Below, piece by piece: positions 6,946 to 13,600 of a DNA stretch of 18,429 bases. The DNA is from CAYRPO01 sp964426305 (GTDB taxonomy: Bacteria; Patescibacteriota; Saccharimonadia; Saccharimonadales; CAIOMD01). How positions within the stretch are numbered: position 1 is the first letter of the stretch; every line of letters begins with the position of its first letter. The notes beneath the pieces are model-generated. The model saw only the letters and a list, made by a program, of their open reading frames with translations, had not been told where the DNA came from and ran no database searches. Location: NCBI GenBank assembly GCA_964426305.1, contig CAYRPO010000014.1, positions 1-18,429 on the forward strand, read 5' to 3'. The position numbers and the translations under genes are program-made.

Positions 6946-8411
6946 ATTTCGTATGAGCCTATTACGGCAACAGGCTCATATCTGTGTCGAAAATACGCCA
7001 TGAGCACCCGATTTTTTTGCCGGTACAGATCATCTGGATCGTTTGACATTACGACATACGGTGTCTGACTGGCTTCCATATCTTCTATGAACTTTCGGTT
7101 AAATTCATAGCCAAAGTCGAATTTGTAGTCTATGAGCGGATGCGAGGCGCTCACAAAACGACTACCCGAATCACGCTGCGCAAGCTGGTACATGGTTGCG
7201 CCGTAGACATATGCAAAAATGGTGTCATTTTTGTCAGAATTTCGACGCAAATAGTCTGCTACCTGGCGTTGATTGGTTGCTTCTGCTGCGACGCTGCCCT
7301 GAAAGTTGTTATAAAGCTGGCGCAGGCTTATGACGTACATAATGGCGCATATACCGAGCAACGCTCCCACGATGAGTAGTGTGCGTTTTTTTAGTACATA
7401 TTGCGCCGTTGCACCGGCAACAAGACATAGGTACGGTATGACAACCAGGTAGTAATGAGAATAAAATGTTCCAAGCGCCAGCATGAACAGCACGCTCGCC
7501 GCCGCCAGCATGCCGACAAACAGCCATGCAGAGCGTGGCTTTGATACGGCCCGACGTATTGCAATGTATGCAAACGGAACGAAAAATGCTACCAACAGGG
7601 CCAGTATACCCAAAAATATTGCTATGCCCGGAGCGTGTAGGTCCCAGCCAAGCGCTTTCATGTATTTGCTGTTAAACGTAAATGACGCAATCACAAAATC
7701 CTTAAAGGTGTGCTGATCAACAAAATAGTTTGCCCAAGCCAATGCCTGGATGAGTGGTGCCAGTGCAAACACACAGGCATCGATGCATAGCTTTTGCCAA
7801 CGTCGCCAAAGCTGCACTGTCAAATCGATCACAATCGGCAACACCAGTAGGGCAAAGTTGGCTTTTAAAAACACAACCGTACCTGCAAAAGCACCAGCCG
7901 CCAACAGGTATCCGCGTTGTGTATATGACGATTGTTTGTACGAAAGGTAACAGTAAAGGGTGGCAAGTAGCGCAACAATACCGAGGTTTTCGTTGTTGTT
8001 GCCACTGTTCGTAAACTGGGAAAGGTTGGCAAAAAATGCAAACAATAGCGTACTGAGTCGTGCCCATAGTTCGGCCTTTGGCAGTTTCAGTTGTGCATAC
8101 AGTTTTTGAGCAGTGACATAAAACAGCCACAATCCCACCAGTGCTAGTCCAGTCAGTATGAGTCTGTGTATGACGATCGAATCACCAAACAGCGACAAAA
8201 ACCCATTAAAAGCAAAAATCAATGGGCTTTTGTGGTCCCACATATCGACATACAACGTTCCACCGTGCGCCCACATCTTACCGATGTAAAAAAAGATCCA
8301 GTGATCGCTGTCGTACGGGAAGAACCATGTCGCAACACGGCTCAACGCAAAAATCAGCAGGGAAATCGCCCAAAAATACCGGCCCATTACTAGCGTTTGC
8401 AGCTGTTTCAT
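6924..8411 (-). CDS. GT39/ArnT-type membrane glycosyltransferase
   Basis: This 495-residue polytopic protein has about ten or more hydrophobic helices and a soluble C-terminal tail. After the first helix come PYDSDHW (32-38) and, in the same extracytoplasmic loop, MWDHKSPL (57-64). These acidic and DHKSP motifs mark the GT-C fold of the dolichyl-phosphate-mannose mannosyltransferase/ArnT-like (PMT_2) superfamily. Such enzymes transfer sugars from polyprenyl-phosphate carriers to lipids or proteins on the outer face of the membrane. A GAGG ribosome site lies 7 nt before the ATG. Pairing with a GtrA-like gene fits a carrier-lipid glycosylation pathway. Acceptor and sugar cannot be told from sequence. 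Confidence 0.85.
   Translation of the reverse strand: MKQLQTLVMGRYFWAISLLIFALSRVATWFFPYDSDHWIFFYIGKMWAHGGTLYVDMWDHKSPLIFAFNGFLSLFGDSIVIHRLILTGLALVGLWLFYVTAQKLYAQLKLPKAELWARLSTLLFAFFANLSQFTNSGNNNENLGIVALLATLYCYLSYKQSSYTQRGYLLAAGAFAGTVVFLKANFALLVLPIVIDLTVQLWRRWQKLCIDACVFALAPLIQALAWANYFVDQHTFKDFVIASFTFNSKYMKALGWDLHAPGIAIFLGILALLVAFFVPFAYIAIRRAVSKPRSAWLFVGMLAAASVLFMLALGTFYSHYYLVVIPYLCLVAGATAQYVLKKRTLLIVGALLGICAIMYVISLRQLYNNFQGSVAAEATNQRQVADYLRRNSDKNDTIFAYVYGATMYQLAQRDSGSRFVSASHPLIDYKFDFGYEFNRKFIEDMEASQTPYVVMSNDPDDLYRQKNRVLMAYFRHRYEPVAVIGSYEIWKRVDL
6952..6980 (-). promoter_or_regulatory. 9-bp hairpin just upstream of the gtrA-like start
   Basis: TATGAGCCT (6952-6960) and AGGCTCATA (6972-6980) pair perfectly around an 11-nt loop. 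The hairpin lies in the last codons of the GT39-type gene and ends 6 nt before the gtrA-like ATG (6945). It overlaps the expected ribosome-binding region, so it could force coupling: ribosomes translating the first gene would melt it. This role is inferred. Confidence 0.4.
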
Positions 8412-8435
8412 TTTGTCCTCATTCAGTTACATACA

Positions 8436-8441
8436 ATTGTA
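8436..8441 (-). promoter_or_regulatory. Probable -10 of the glycosyltransferase operon
   Basis: On the minus strand a TACAAT box lies about 24 nt before the GT39-type ATG (8411), giving a start near 8429 and a short leader with the GAGG ribosome site. No convincing -35 is visible. The divergent promoter at 8482 lies about 40 bp away. Confidence 0.4.
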
Positions 8442-8481
8442 CCGTTTTTGCCGTACGAACTCTAGGATTAGCAACATAACA

Positions 8482-8510
8482 TTGACAAATTAAAAAACTT
8501 ATGCTAATGT
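8482..8510 (+). promoter_or_regulatory. Strong promoter of the three-gene orphan cassette
   Basis: A perfect TTGACA (8482-8487), a 17-bp spacer ending in TGC, and TAATGT (8505-8510) combine a consensus -35 with an extended -10. Transcription should start near 8517, about 19 nt before ATG 8536. The leader is A-rich without a Shine-Dalgarno site. This is the best-matching promoter in the window. Confidence 0.7.
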
Positions 8511-8535
8511 ACGAGCAGTAATTCAAAACAAAAAA

Positions 8536-9549
8536 ATGTCAGAGCAGCAACATCACAATCCAGACCAGCCACATGCGATTGACGCACAAATGAGTCACGA
8601 GGGCGTTGTATCCGAACTCGTTGATGGTCAGTTTCTGGTATGGCGAAACCCGTCAGATCAGCATCCGCTCGGTAGGTATGAGACCGGTTGGCAAGTTTTA
8701 TCACGTTTTTCGAGAGAAAAAGATGGCCCAGCTACCATATACGTCCGACTTGTAAAACCGAGTGAAGGGCTTCAAAAAACACTACCGCTTGATGAAGTTC
8801 TAGGTTGGCAACAGGCGGGCAGCGAAATCGACGAAACTACAGTGCCTCGAGCCCAAGTTAAGGCTCAAATGGGCGAAAGCTCGTTGCATCATGTAGGTGT
8901 TGTAGCTGAACTTGAAGATCCAGAAAGTCCCGACAATGCAAAAGAAGGCACCGACACGATTCGTGACGAGATTGTTGCCTTGCGAGCAGAAGCAAAACGA
9001 TTTTTAGACGAATCAGGCAGAGCAGACATGGTACATGGACAGCAGCTCGATAAACTTGTTGACCAACTTGCAAGCATTGATCGTCAACTGAAAGAAGCTG
9101 GAGCTAATGGGACTTGGGCTGGAAACTATGTTCGCAATCACGAAATAATTAAGCGGTCGTTACTGGATTTTGTCGAACATGCCCAAGGGACTATACAGTA
9201 TGACTTTACTGCACAAGATAAGCAGGCACATTCAATTTTGGCCAAGTTCCAAGAAGTTACAGAACAAGTTGGGCGGACAGCCGATCTGAGTCCTGATGTG
9301 CAAACAATGAGTAAGCGTCTAGGTGAGCTTGCTCAAGAATTCGGTACTACTACAGGCGTATATTATGACGATAGATCACTGAAAGCTAGACTGGCACAGT
9401 TTTTTGAAAGCGCCATGGATGGGCGAACGACTGTCAGTGATATAGAGGAACAGGCTAACAGGTTACGAGTGATGCTCCAAGAGGCGGCTAAGATGTCATT
9501 GCGCAAATCTAGCGCGAAGAATCAACTTGCCGGCGACATCATAACGTAA
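8536..9549 (+). CDS. Orphan soluble protein, beta-rich N-domain plus long helical region
   Basis: I cannot assign a function to this 337-residue protein. It has no signal peptide or membrane helix and is probably cytoplasmic. After a disordered His/Gln-rich start, residues about 22-92 contain DGQFLVWRNPSDQHPL, ETGWQVLSRF and LQKTLPLDEVLGWQ. This is a small, probably beta-barrel-like domain; GWQV...PLDEVLGW patterns recur in CPR hypothetical proteins in my recollection, which I cannot check here. A linker and then a long alpha-helical, Glu/Lys/Gln-rich region (about 140-325) follow. It has a very strong promoter and is followed by two further unrecognised genes on the same strand, suggesting an operon. 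The C-terminal helices resemble in general character those of the third cassette protein. Confidence 0.75.
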   Translation: MSEQQHHNPDQPHAIDAQMSHEGVVSELVDGQFLVWRNPSDQHPLGRYETGWQVLSRFSREKDGPATIYVRLVKPSEGLQKTLPLDEVLGWQQAGSEIDETTVPRAQVKAQMGESSLHHVGVVAELEDPESPDNAKEGTDTIRDEIVALRAEAKRFLDESGRADMVHGQQLDKLVDQLASIDRQLKEAGANGTWAGNYVRNHEIIKRSLLDFVEHAQGTIQYDFTAQDKQAHSILAKFQEVTEQVGRTADLSPDVQTMSKRLGELAQEFGTTTGVYYDDRSLKARLAQFFESAMDGRTTVSDIEEQANRLRVMLQEAAKMSLRKSSAKNQLAGDIIT

Positions 9550-9620
9550 GAATCAAATTGAAGTCTTGGGCTATATGATACAGAAATATATGGTACTTTT
9601 AGTACAAGAAAGTCTCATCA

Positions 9621-9966
9621 ATGCCACCAAACACAGCATCGCAAACACCAAATCAAGAGTTTCAAGGAATCATTTCGGCTAAACAGGCCGAGGCGCTTGC
9701 GACTGCGCAGACACCTCATGATCAAGCTGGATTGATTGACCTGTGTGGGACGCTTAGAATTGTGCCACCAAAAACGTCAGGTGGATTTTTTTGCATTTGT
9801 AGACGTTGATGCGACGGGCCAAGAAGTTGTTTACTTGGTGAGTGCTCAACTTGAAACACTCGGTAATCGAACTTTGATTGACAGTAGTCGTCCAGACTTG
9901 CAGATCATACAAGTAGAAGCTATTGCTGCAAATGAATTGTTGCGTCAAAAAAGAGGAGCATCGTAA
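9621..9966 (+). pseudogene. Orphan gene interrupted by a +1 frameshift in a T7 run
   Basis: Two adjacent reading frames look like one gene. From ATG 9621 the first reads MPPNTASQTPNQEFQGIIS... to KTSGGFF and then hits a stop at 9807-9809. The second frame continues with AFVDVDATGQEVVYLVSAQL and on to a TAA at 9964-9966. The switch point is GGA followed by seven T (9786-9792). Removing one T joins the frames into a 114-residue protein with a mainly helical first half and a beta-rich second half. This could be a sequencing or assembly error in a homopolymer, a real inactivating mutation, or phase variation or slippage. I do not recognise the family. It lies between two orphan genes, and its stop is 7 nt before the next start, which supports a single operon and a normally intact gene. 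Confidence 0.65.
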
Positions 9967-9973
9967 AAAGATC

Positions 9974-10714
9974 ATGATTGAAGTCGGCGACGAAGCGCTT
10001 GTGGGAACAGACGTCGAACTAGAGACCCAAGATTCTCGGCCACAAGAAGTGGCGATGCCAGATACAGACCCTCGGACACTCGAAGAGGTTACAGAGATAT
10101 TTCAGAATGCGCTACAAGACTTTGACGCATTCCTTGCAAAGCGCGCAGAAACAGCAAGCAAGAATGCATCGAATCTTGGCAGTTCGAAAAATGATTTTAC
10201 TCAATTGCAGGCGCAGATGAGCGGCCTTCGTCAGCAAGATTTCGTCAGCACGCATACGGCGCAGCTAGAAACAGCAAGTCGAATTGTTGGAGTTGTCTTA
10301 CAATACGTAAGTCAGATAAGCCTTGATTTACGGAATGCTCAAAACGAACAAAAGGTAGCGACCGAGAGATTTGCAAGTTTACTAGACGGCCTCGATCGAA
10401 AAGGCAAAGTCGATGCTGAGCGTCAAAATGCTACATTTGCTCGTCAAATGCTGGTCGAAATTGACCAATACCTAGTCCAAAACGATCCTTCTGTCGACTT
10501 AGTTACACAGTTAAAAACAAGCATTGAACTACTGCAAGGGATCGCTGAGTATCCGACTGACGAGAGTGTAGAAGAGGTGCATAACAGGGTAGGTGAGATC
10601 GCTGATACCATCGCAGGTATAATTGCGACATATGCAAACTATGCATCGGTAGCTAGTCAAGAAAAGCAAAAACTCCAAGCAGTCTTGGAGCGTTTTGCGC
10701 AAAAAACAGTTTAA
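9974..10714 (+). CDS. Orphan all-helical cytoplasmic protein
   Basis: This 246-residue protein has no recognised family, signal peptide or membrane helix. An acidic disordered head (about 1-35) precedes a series of amphipathic helices covering the rest, for example EEVTEIFQNALQDFDAFLAK, ISLDLRNAQNEQKVATERFA and a C-terminal KQKLQAVLERFAQ. This suggests a helical bundle or coiled-coil scaffold. I chose ATG 9974 over the upstream in-frame TTG at 9923, which would overlap the preceding gene. An A-rich stretch precedes the ATG, and GAGGAG at 9953-9958 lies somewhat far for a ribosome site. Its stop is 1 nt from the stop of the convergent rpmA gene, leaving no room for separate terminators. Confidence 0.72.
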   Translation: MIEVGDEALVGTDVELETQDSRPQEVAMPDTDPRTLEEVTEIFQNALQDFDAFLAKRAETASKNASNLGSSKNDFTQLQAQMSGLRQQDFVSTHTAQLETASRIVGVVLQYVSQISLDLRNAQNEQKVATERFASLLDGLDRKGKVDAERQNATFARQMLVEIDQYLVQNDPSVDLVTQLKTSIELLQGIAEYPTDESVEEVHNRVGEIADTIAGIIATYANYASVASQEKQKLQAVLERFAQKTV

Positions 10715-10715
10715 A

Positions 10716-10988
10716 TTATTCGACGACTACTTCGGTGCGACGAACTGTTTTGCCTGTGTAGCGACGAACAGCTCGTTGCTTGAAAGCAACAACACCGTCT
10801 TTAGCGGCATGAATCGTGAAATTGCGGCTCATAAAAGTGCCTTTGCCAGATACTTTTGTTTCGCCAACTTGTCGAACCAATACTTCACCGGTTCGAACAG
10901 TTTGACCACCAAAACGCTTGACGCCAAGGCGCTGTCCGGGACTGTCTTTGGTATTTTTGGCGGTACCGCCCGCTTTGACATGTGACAT
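10716..10988 (-). CDS. rpmA: 50S ribosomal protein bL27
   Basis: bL27 is the large-subunit protein whose N-terminus reaches the peptidyl-transferase centre. The 90-residue protein shows the family core AGGTAKNTKDSPGQRLGVKRFGGQ at the start, followed by VRTGEVLVRQVGE and FTIHAAKDGVVAFKQR. I chose ATG 10988 because it begins the standard MSHVKAGG N-terminus, and a strong GAGGAGAG ribosome site lies upstream. There is no extra cleavable N-terminal extension of the Firmicutes type. The usual partner rplU (bL21) is not adjacent in this window. Two promoters and a structured leader lie upstream on the minus strand. Confidence 0.95.
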   Translation of the reverse strand: MSHVKAGGTAKNTKDSPGQRLGVKRFGGQTVRTGEVLVRQVGETKVSGKGTFMSRNFTIHAAKDGVVAFKQRAVRRYTGKTVRRTEVVVE

Positions 10989-11126
10989 GTAGTATCTCTC
11001 CTCTCGCGGCAAGCTGCTGTGTTGGCTGCTGCGCTACTCGCTCATCGTACAATTCTGTACGACTCACTGTGTTGCTCACTGCCGCCGTGCATCTTACTCG
11101 CGAAGAGAAGAGATACGGTGCCGCGA
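10989..11126 (-). promoter_or_regulatory. rpmA leader with an internal anti-Shine-Dalgarno arm
   Basis: Read on the minus strand, the roughly 138-nt leader begins near 11126. Leader bases 11116-11099 (GTATCTCTTCTCTTCGCG) can pair with 11008-10992, which contain the whole rpmA ribosome site (CGCGAGAGGAGAGATAC). This gives 17 pairs with one bulge and one G-U. A second, competing pairing joins TCGCGGC (11126-11120) to GCCGCGA (11010-11004). Between the arms a 6-bp hairpin with a GAAT loop (11061-11046) is seen. Two alternative folds over the ribosome site suggest translational autoregulation, as known for many ribosomal protein leaders. The ligand is unknown. Confidence 0.55.
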
Positions 11127-11132
11127 TAGACA

Positions 11133-11162
11133 ATTATAGATTTATTAAAACATGAGGCTCAA
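11133..11162 (-). promoter_or_regulatory. Proximal rpmA promoter
   Basis: On the minus strand TTGAGC (11162-11157), an 18-bp spacer and a perfect TATAAT (11138-11133) give a start near 11126, at the 5' edge of the self-pairing leader. Confidence 0.55.
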
Positions 11163-11212
11163 ACAAGGCCCTTGCAGGGTTGCTTTTCGTTTTGTACCTC
11201 AAAAACCATAGT

Positions 11213-11241
11213 ATTCTACCTTACCAGAGGTATATAGTCAA
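11213..11241 (-). promoter_or_regulatory. Distal promoter upstream of rpmA
   Basis: On the minus strand TTGACT (11241-11236), a 17-bp spacer and TAGAAT (11218-11213) form a near-consensus promoter only 9 bp after the methyltransferase stop. The transcript would start near 11206 and run through the proximal promoter into rpmA. No terminator for the methyltransferase gene is visible before it. Confidence 0.5.
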
Positions 11242-11250
11242 GTTTCGCGA

Positions 11251-12432
11251 TCAGATTTTTTCGAGCACGATCAGTTCGCGAGCAACAATTTGGTCTTCTC
11301 GAAAGTAGAGTAGACTGCTATTTGTGACGTGACTGAAGCTGAGGCGATCAAACCCGAGGTGTTGCAGATTTCCTAAACATGGAAGATGACGGAACTGACT
11401 GCGTTCGCGCCAGGCAGGTACTGCCAGGCACAGACGCGTGCCGGGTGCGAGCTGTTTGGCGAGGTTTTTTAGGGCGAGGACATGTAGCTGATTGACGCTG
11501 GATATGATGCGTTCGAGTGCTTCGCGTGGCGGCAAAACTGCAAGCGGTTCACCCAAGTATGTTTCGGCTGCGACGGCATCGACCGGCGGTTGCCATGTAT
11601 GGGATGTCGCATCGCCAACCTCAATTCGGACAGCACCACTGGCTTTGCTGTTCCAATCGCGCAACCAAGCAATGTTGTCGATACTGTATTCGACCATGCG
11701 CGGCTCAATATCTGTACCGTACGCGTTAAAGCCCATTAGTAAAGCTTCTTGCAGTACAACACCGGTGCCACAAAATGGGTCAAGGACTCGTGTGTCTTGG
11801 TTGATTGCTGTCTGGCCTGTCGCGAGGTTGACGATGGTCTGTGCCAACTTTGGCGGCAGCATGCCGACACGAGCATCGCGTCGGGGACGGGCTTGGTCGC
11901 GGGCTGTGTAAGCCTCGATGTCTTGTTCGTTGGTTGTTTGGCATAGGAGGGTTTGGCTGTCGTGTTGTACAAAAACCAGTTCCCAGCCGTGGTCTCCGGT
12001 TAGGTGATTGTGTAGTACTTGGGGTGTTGACAGGGCGAGTGCTTTGTTTGGTACAATGCGTACCGGCCGCCCAGACTGTTTGATGAGTTTTTTTAGCGTC
12101 AGACTGGTGCGTTCGAGCTGCTTCAGGGTGGCATGTATGCCGTACAGACTGAGTCCGACCGTGAGTTTGCCCTCGGCCATATCTGCGGCTTGTTTTGGCA
12201 CTGTTTTAACAAGGTACTTCTCGATTGTGAGCCAGTCGGTCGTTGGCAGGGTAGTCAAAATTCGTGCAAGTTTGATCGTGCCACCAAGGCGGTCAAAATC
12301 GACCTGGTTGGGGTCAATACCAAGTACAACAAAGCCGTCACCTTTGGCGGTAATTGCTTTTGCTCCATAGAGCGCTTCGAGTTCGGCGATTGACAAGTCT
12401 GCCAAGCGCCCGGTAATGGCGATGCTTTTCAT
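11251..12432 (-). CDS. TRM11-like SAM-dependent RNA methyltransferase
   Basis: This 393-residue protein looks like a tRNA guanosine N2-methyltransferase of the TRM11/TrmG10 type. The N-terminal half (about 1-165) has the size and secondary-structure feel of a THUMP-type RNA-binding region. The link ARDQARPRRDARVGMLPPKL (177-196) is a signature of TRM11-like enzymes. The Rossmann domain follows, with SAM motif I VLDPFCGTG (217-225) and an acidic residue after YGTDIEP. The catalytic (N/D)PPY motif expected near 290 is instead ETYLG (290-294). I chose ATG 12432 because a long upstream extension would be unconserved and would overlap the promoter. The tRNA target cannot be told from sequence. Confidence 0.82.
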   Translation of the reverse strand: MKSIAITGRLADLSIAELEALYGAKAITAKGDGFVVLGIDPNQVDFDRLGGTIKLARILTTLPTTDWLTIEKYLVKTVPKQAADMAEGKLTVGLSLYGIHATLKQLERTSLTLKKLIKQSGRPVRIVPNKALALSTPQVLHNHLTGDHGWELVFVQHDSQTLLCQTTNEQDIEAYTARDQARPRRDARVGMLPPKLAQTIVNLATGQTAINQDTRVLDPFCGTGVVLQEALLMGFNAYGTDIEPRMVEYSIDNIAWLRDWNSKASGAVRIEVGDATSHTWQPPVDAVAAETYLGEPLAVLPPREALERIISSVNQLHVLALKNLAKQLAPGTRLCLAVPAWRERSQFRHLPCLGNLQHLGFDRLSFSHVTNSSLLYFREDQIVARELIVLEKI

Positions 12433-12440
12433 ACGCACGT

Positions 12441-12449
12441 AGTATAACA
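12441..12449 (-). promoter_or_regulatory. Extended -10 promoter of the TRM11-like gene
   Basis: On the minus strand TGT plus TATACT (12446-12441) is an extended -10 element ending 8 nt before ATG 12432, predicting a leaderless mRNA. It supports the chosen start, since any upstream start would not be transcribed. Confidence 0.55.
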
Positions 12450-12517
12450 GAGGAAATACAGAAGTAGGTAATGGCGGCGGGCGACAGCTGCTGATATAAG
12501 TACGGTGTGTAGTGGCG

Positions 12518-12523
12518 TATAAT
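12518..12523 (+). promoter_or_regulatory. -10 box of the flippase-like gene
   Basis: A perfect TATAAT gives a start near 12530, before ATG 12542 and after the in-frame GTG 12512 and ATG 12524. This favours 12542 as the true start. No clear -35 is visible. It is divergent from the TRM11-like promoter about 70 bp away. Confidence 0.5.
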
Positions 12524-12541
12524 ATGCCACAAGGCATACAT

Positions 12542-13600
12542 ATGTTAAGTCGCAAAGCAAAACTCATCATCAATATTGTCACGATAGTGGCACTTTTGAC
12601 GCTGCTCGTTGTGTCATGGGATCAAATCCAAACTGGTCTTGATGAAATCGGTGGCGCAACATGGTCAATCATTGCGCTCATGATCCCAGTGCAGCTACTC
12701 AATTACTACGCTGTAGGCCGTTTGTATTATGATTATTTTGCAGCAAAAGGCATCCGGGTTGGACGACATCGCGATATGTTCAAGGTAGCGCTAGAACTCA
12801 ATTTTGTGAATCATGTGTTTCCGAGTGGTGGTGTGGCGGGGTTTTCGTATCTTGGTGTTCGTATGAAGCATTTTGGTGTACCTGTAGCCCAAACGACATT
12901 GGCTCAGGCTGTACGTTTTGTGTTGACGTTTATAAGCTTTCTGATCTTGCTGTTCGCGGGTTTGTTTTTACTGAGTTTTAGCAATAAGGCTGGCGGGCTG
13001 GTGCTGTTTATCGGTCTCAGTATCGCGTTTTTGACGCTGTTTGGCACACTTGTTGGTGTGTATATCGTGAGTGACGTAGGTCGTATTAAGTCTTTTACTG
13101 CTTTTTTGCCTCGTGCTGTCAATGCCGTGCTGCGACCCTTTACCAAAAAACGCAACCTCATCGACATCGACAAAATCGAAAAAATGTTTGGCGACCTGCA
13201 CGCGGATTACATGCAGATGTCTCGTGAGCGTCGTATATTGCGTCGACCCTTTGTGTGGGCGTTGGTGATTAATGTGACAGAAGTAGCCACCGCGTACTTG
13301 GCGTACTTGGCGCTTGGGCAGGTCGTAAACCCAGGGGCGGTTATCTTAGCCTATTCGGTTGCAAGTTTTGCTGGGCTGGTGTCGATTTTGCCAGGAGGCC
13401 TTGGCGTGTACGAGGCGCTCATGACTGCGACATTGGCAAGTGCGGGTGTGCCAAAGGCGTTGGCGTTGTCAGCGACACTGATATATCGCATTTTCTGTAT
13501 GGTTGTTTTTGTGCCAATCGGTTTTGTTTTATATCAGCTTGCACTCAAAAAAGGAGAAACCGAAGGGGTCCCGCGTGCCAAACGAACCCCTCGTGCTTAG
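12542..13600 (+). CDS. Polytopic membrane protein of the LPG-synthase TM / AglD (UPF0104) family
   Basis: This 352-residue protein has about seven or eight predicted membrane helices. A conserved loop near the end, SILPGGLGVYEALMTATLAS, is the PGGLGxxE signature of the lysylphosphatidylglycerol synthase membrane-region / AglD / UPF0104 family. NFVNHVFPSGGVAGFSYLG earlier in the chain is another family motif. MprF relatives use this region to flip lipids, and AglD-type members act in surface glycan pathways. No catalytic GNAT-like domain is attached, so it is only the membrane part. Start 12542 has AAGG at 12531-12534 and fits the -10 box. Its last 26 bp overlap the xseA start. Confidence 0.85.
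   Translation: MLSRKAKLIINIVTIVALLTLLVVSWDQIQTGLDEIGGATWSIIALMIPVQLLNYYAVGRLYYDYFAAKGIRVGRHRDMFKVALELNFVNHVFPSGGVAGFSYLGVRMKHFGVPVAQTTLAQAVRFVLTFISFLILLFAGLFLLSFSNKAGGLVLFIGLSIAFLTLFGTLVGVYIVSDVGRIKSFTAFLPRAVNAVLRPFTKKRNLIDIDKIEKMFGDLHADYMQMSRERRILRRPFVWALVINVTEVATAYLAYLALGQVVNPGAVILAYSVASFAGLVSILPGGLGVYEALMTATLASAGVPKALALSATLIYRIFCMVVFVPIGFVLYQLALKKGETEGVPRAKRTPRA

Noticed and set aside
9590..9607. GTACTTTTAGTAC before the split gene, similar to the terminal word of the fold-back element
   Set aside because: Only GTACTTTT is shared, there is no partner copy nearby, and an 8-bp match in A/T-rich DNA is not significant.
10885..11133. Alternative minus-strand frame through the rpmA start and leader
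   Set aside because: It is out of frame with bL27, which has unmistakable family sequence and a strong ribosome site.
11167..11185. CCCT/AGGG hairpin followed by T-rich DNA as a plus-strand terminator
   Set aside because: The stem is short with G-U pairs and no plus-strand gene ends there.
11139..11206. 16-codon micro-ORF (MVFEVQNEKQPCKGLV) in the distal rpmA leader
   Set aside because: Its ATG lies 3 nt after the -10 box, so the predicted transcript would start inside it; no ribosome site.
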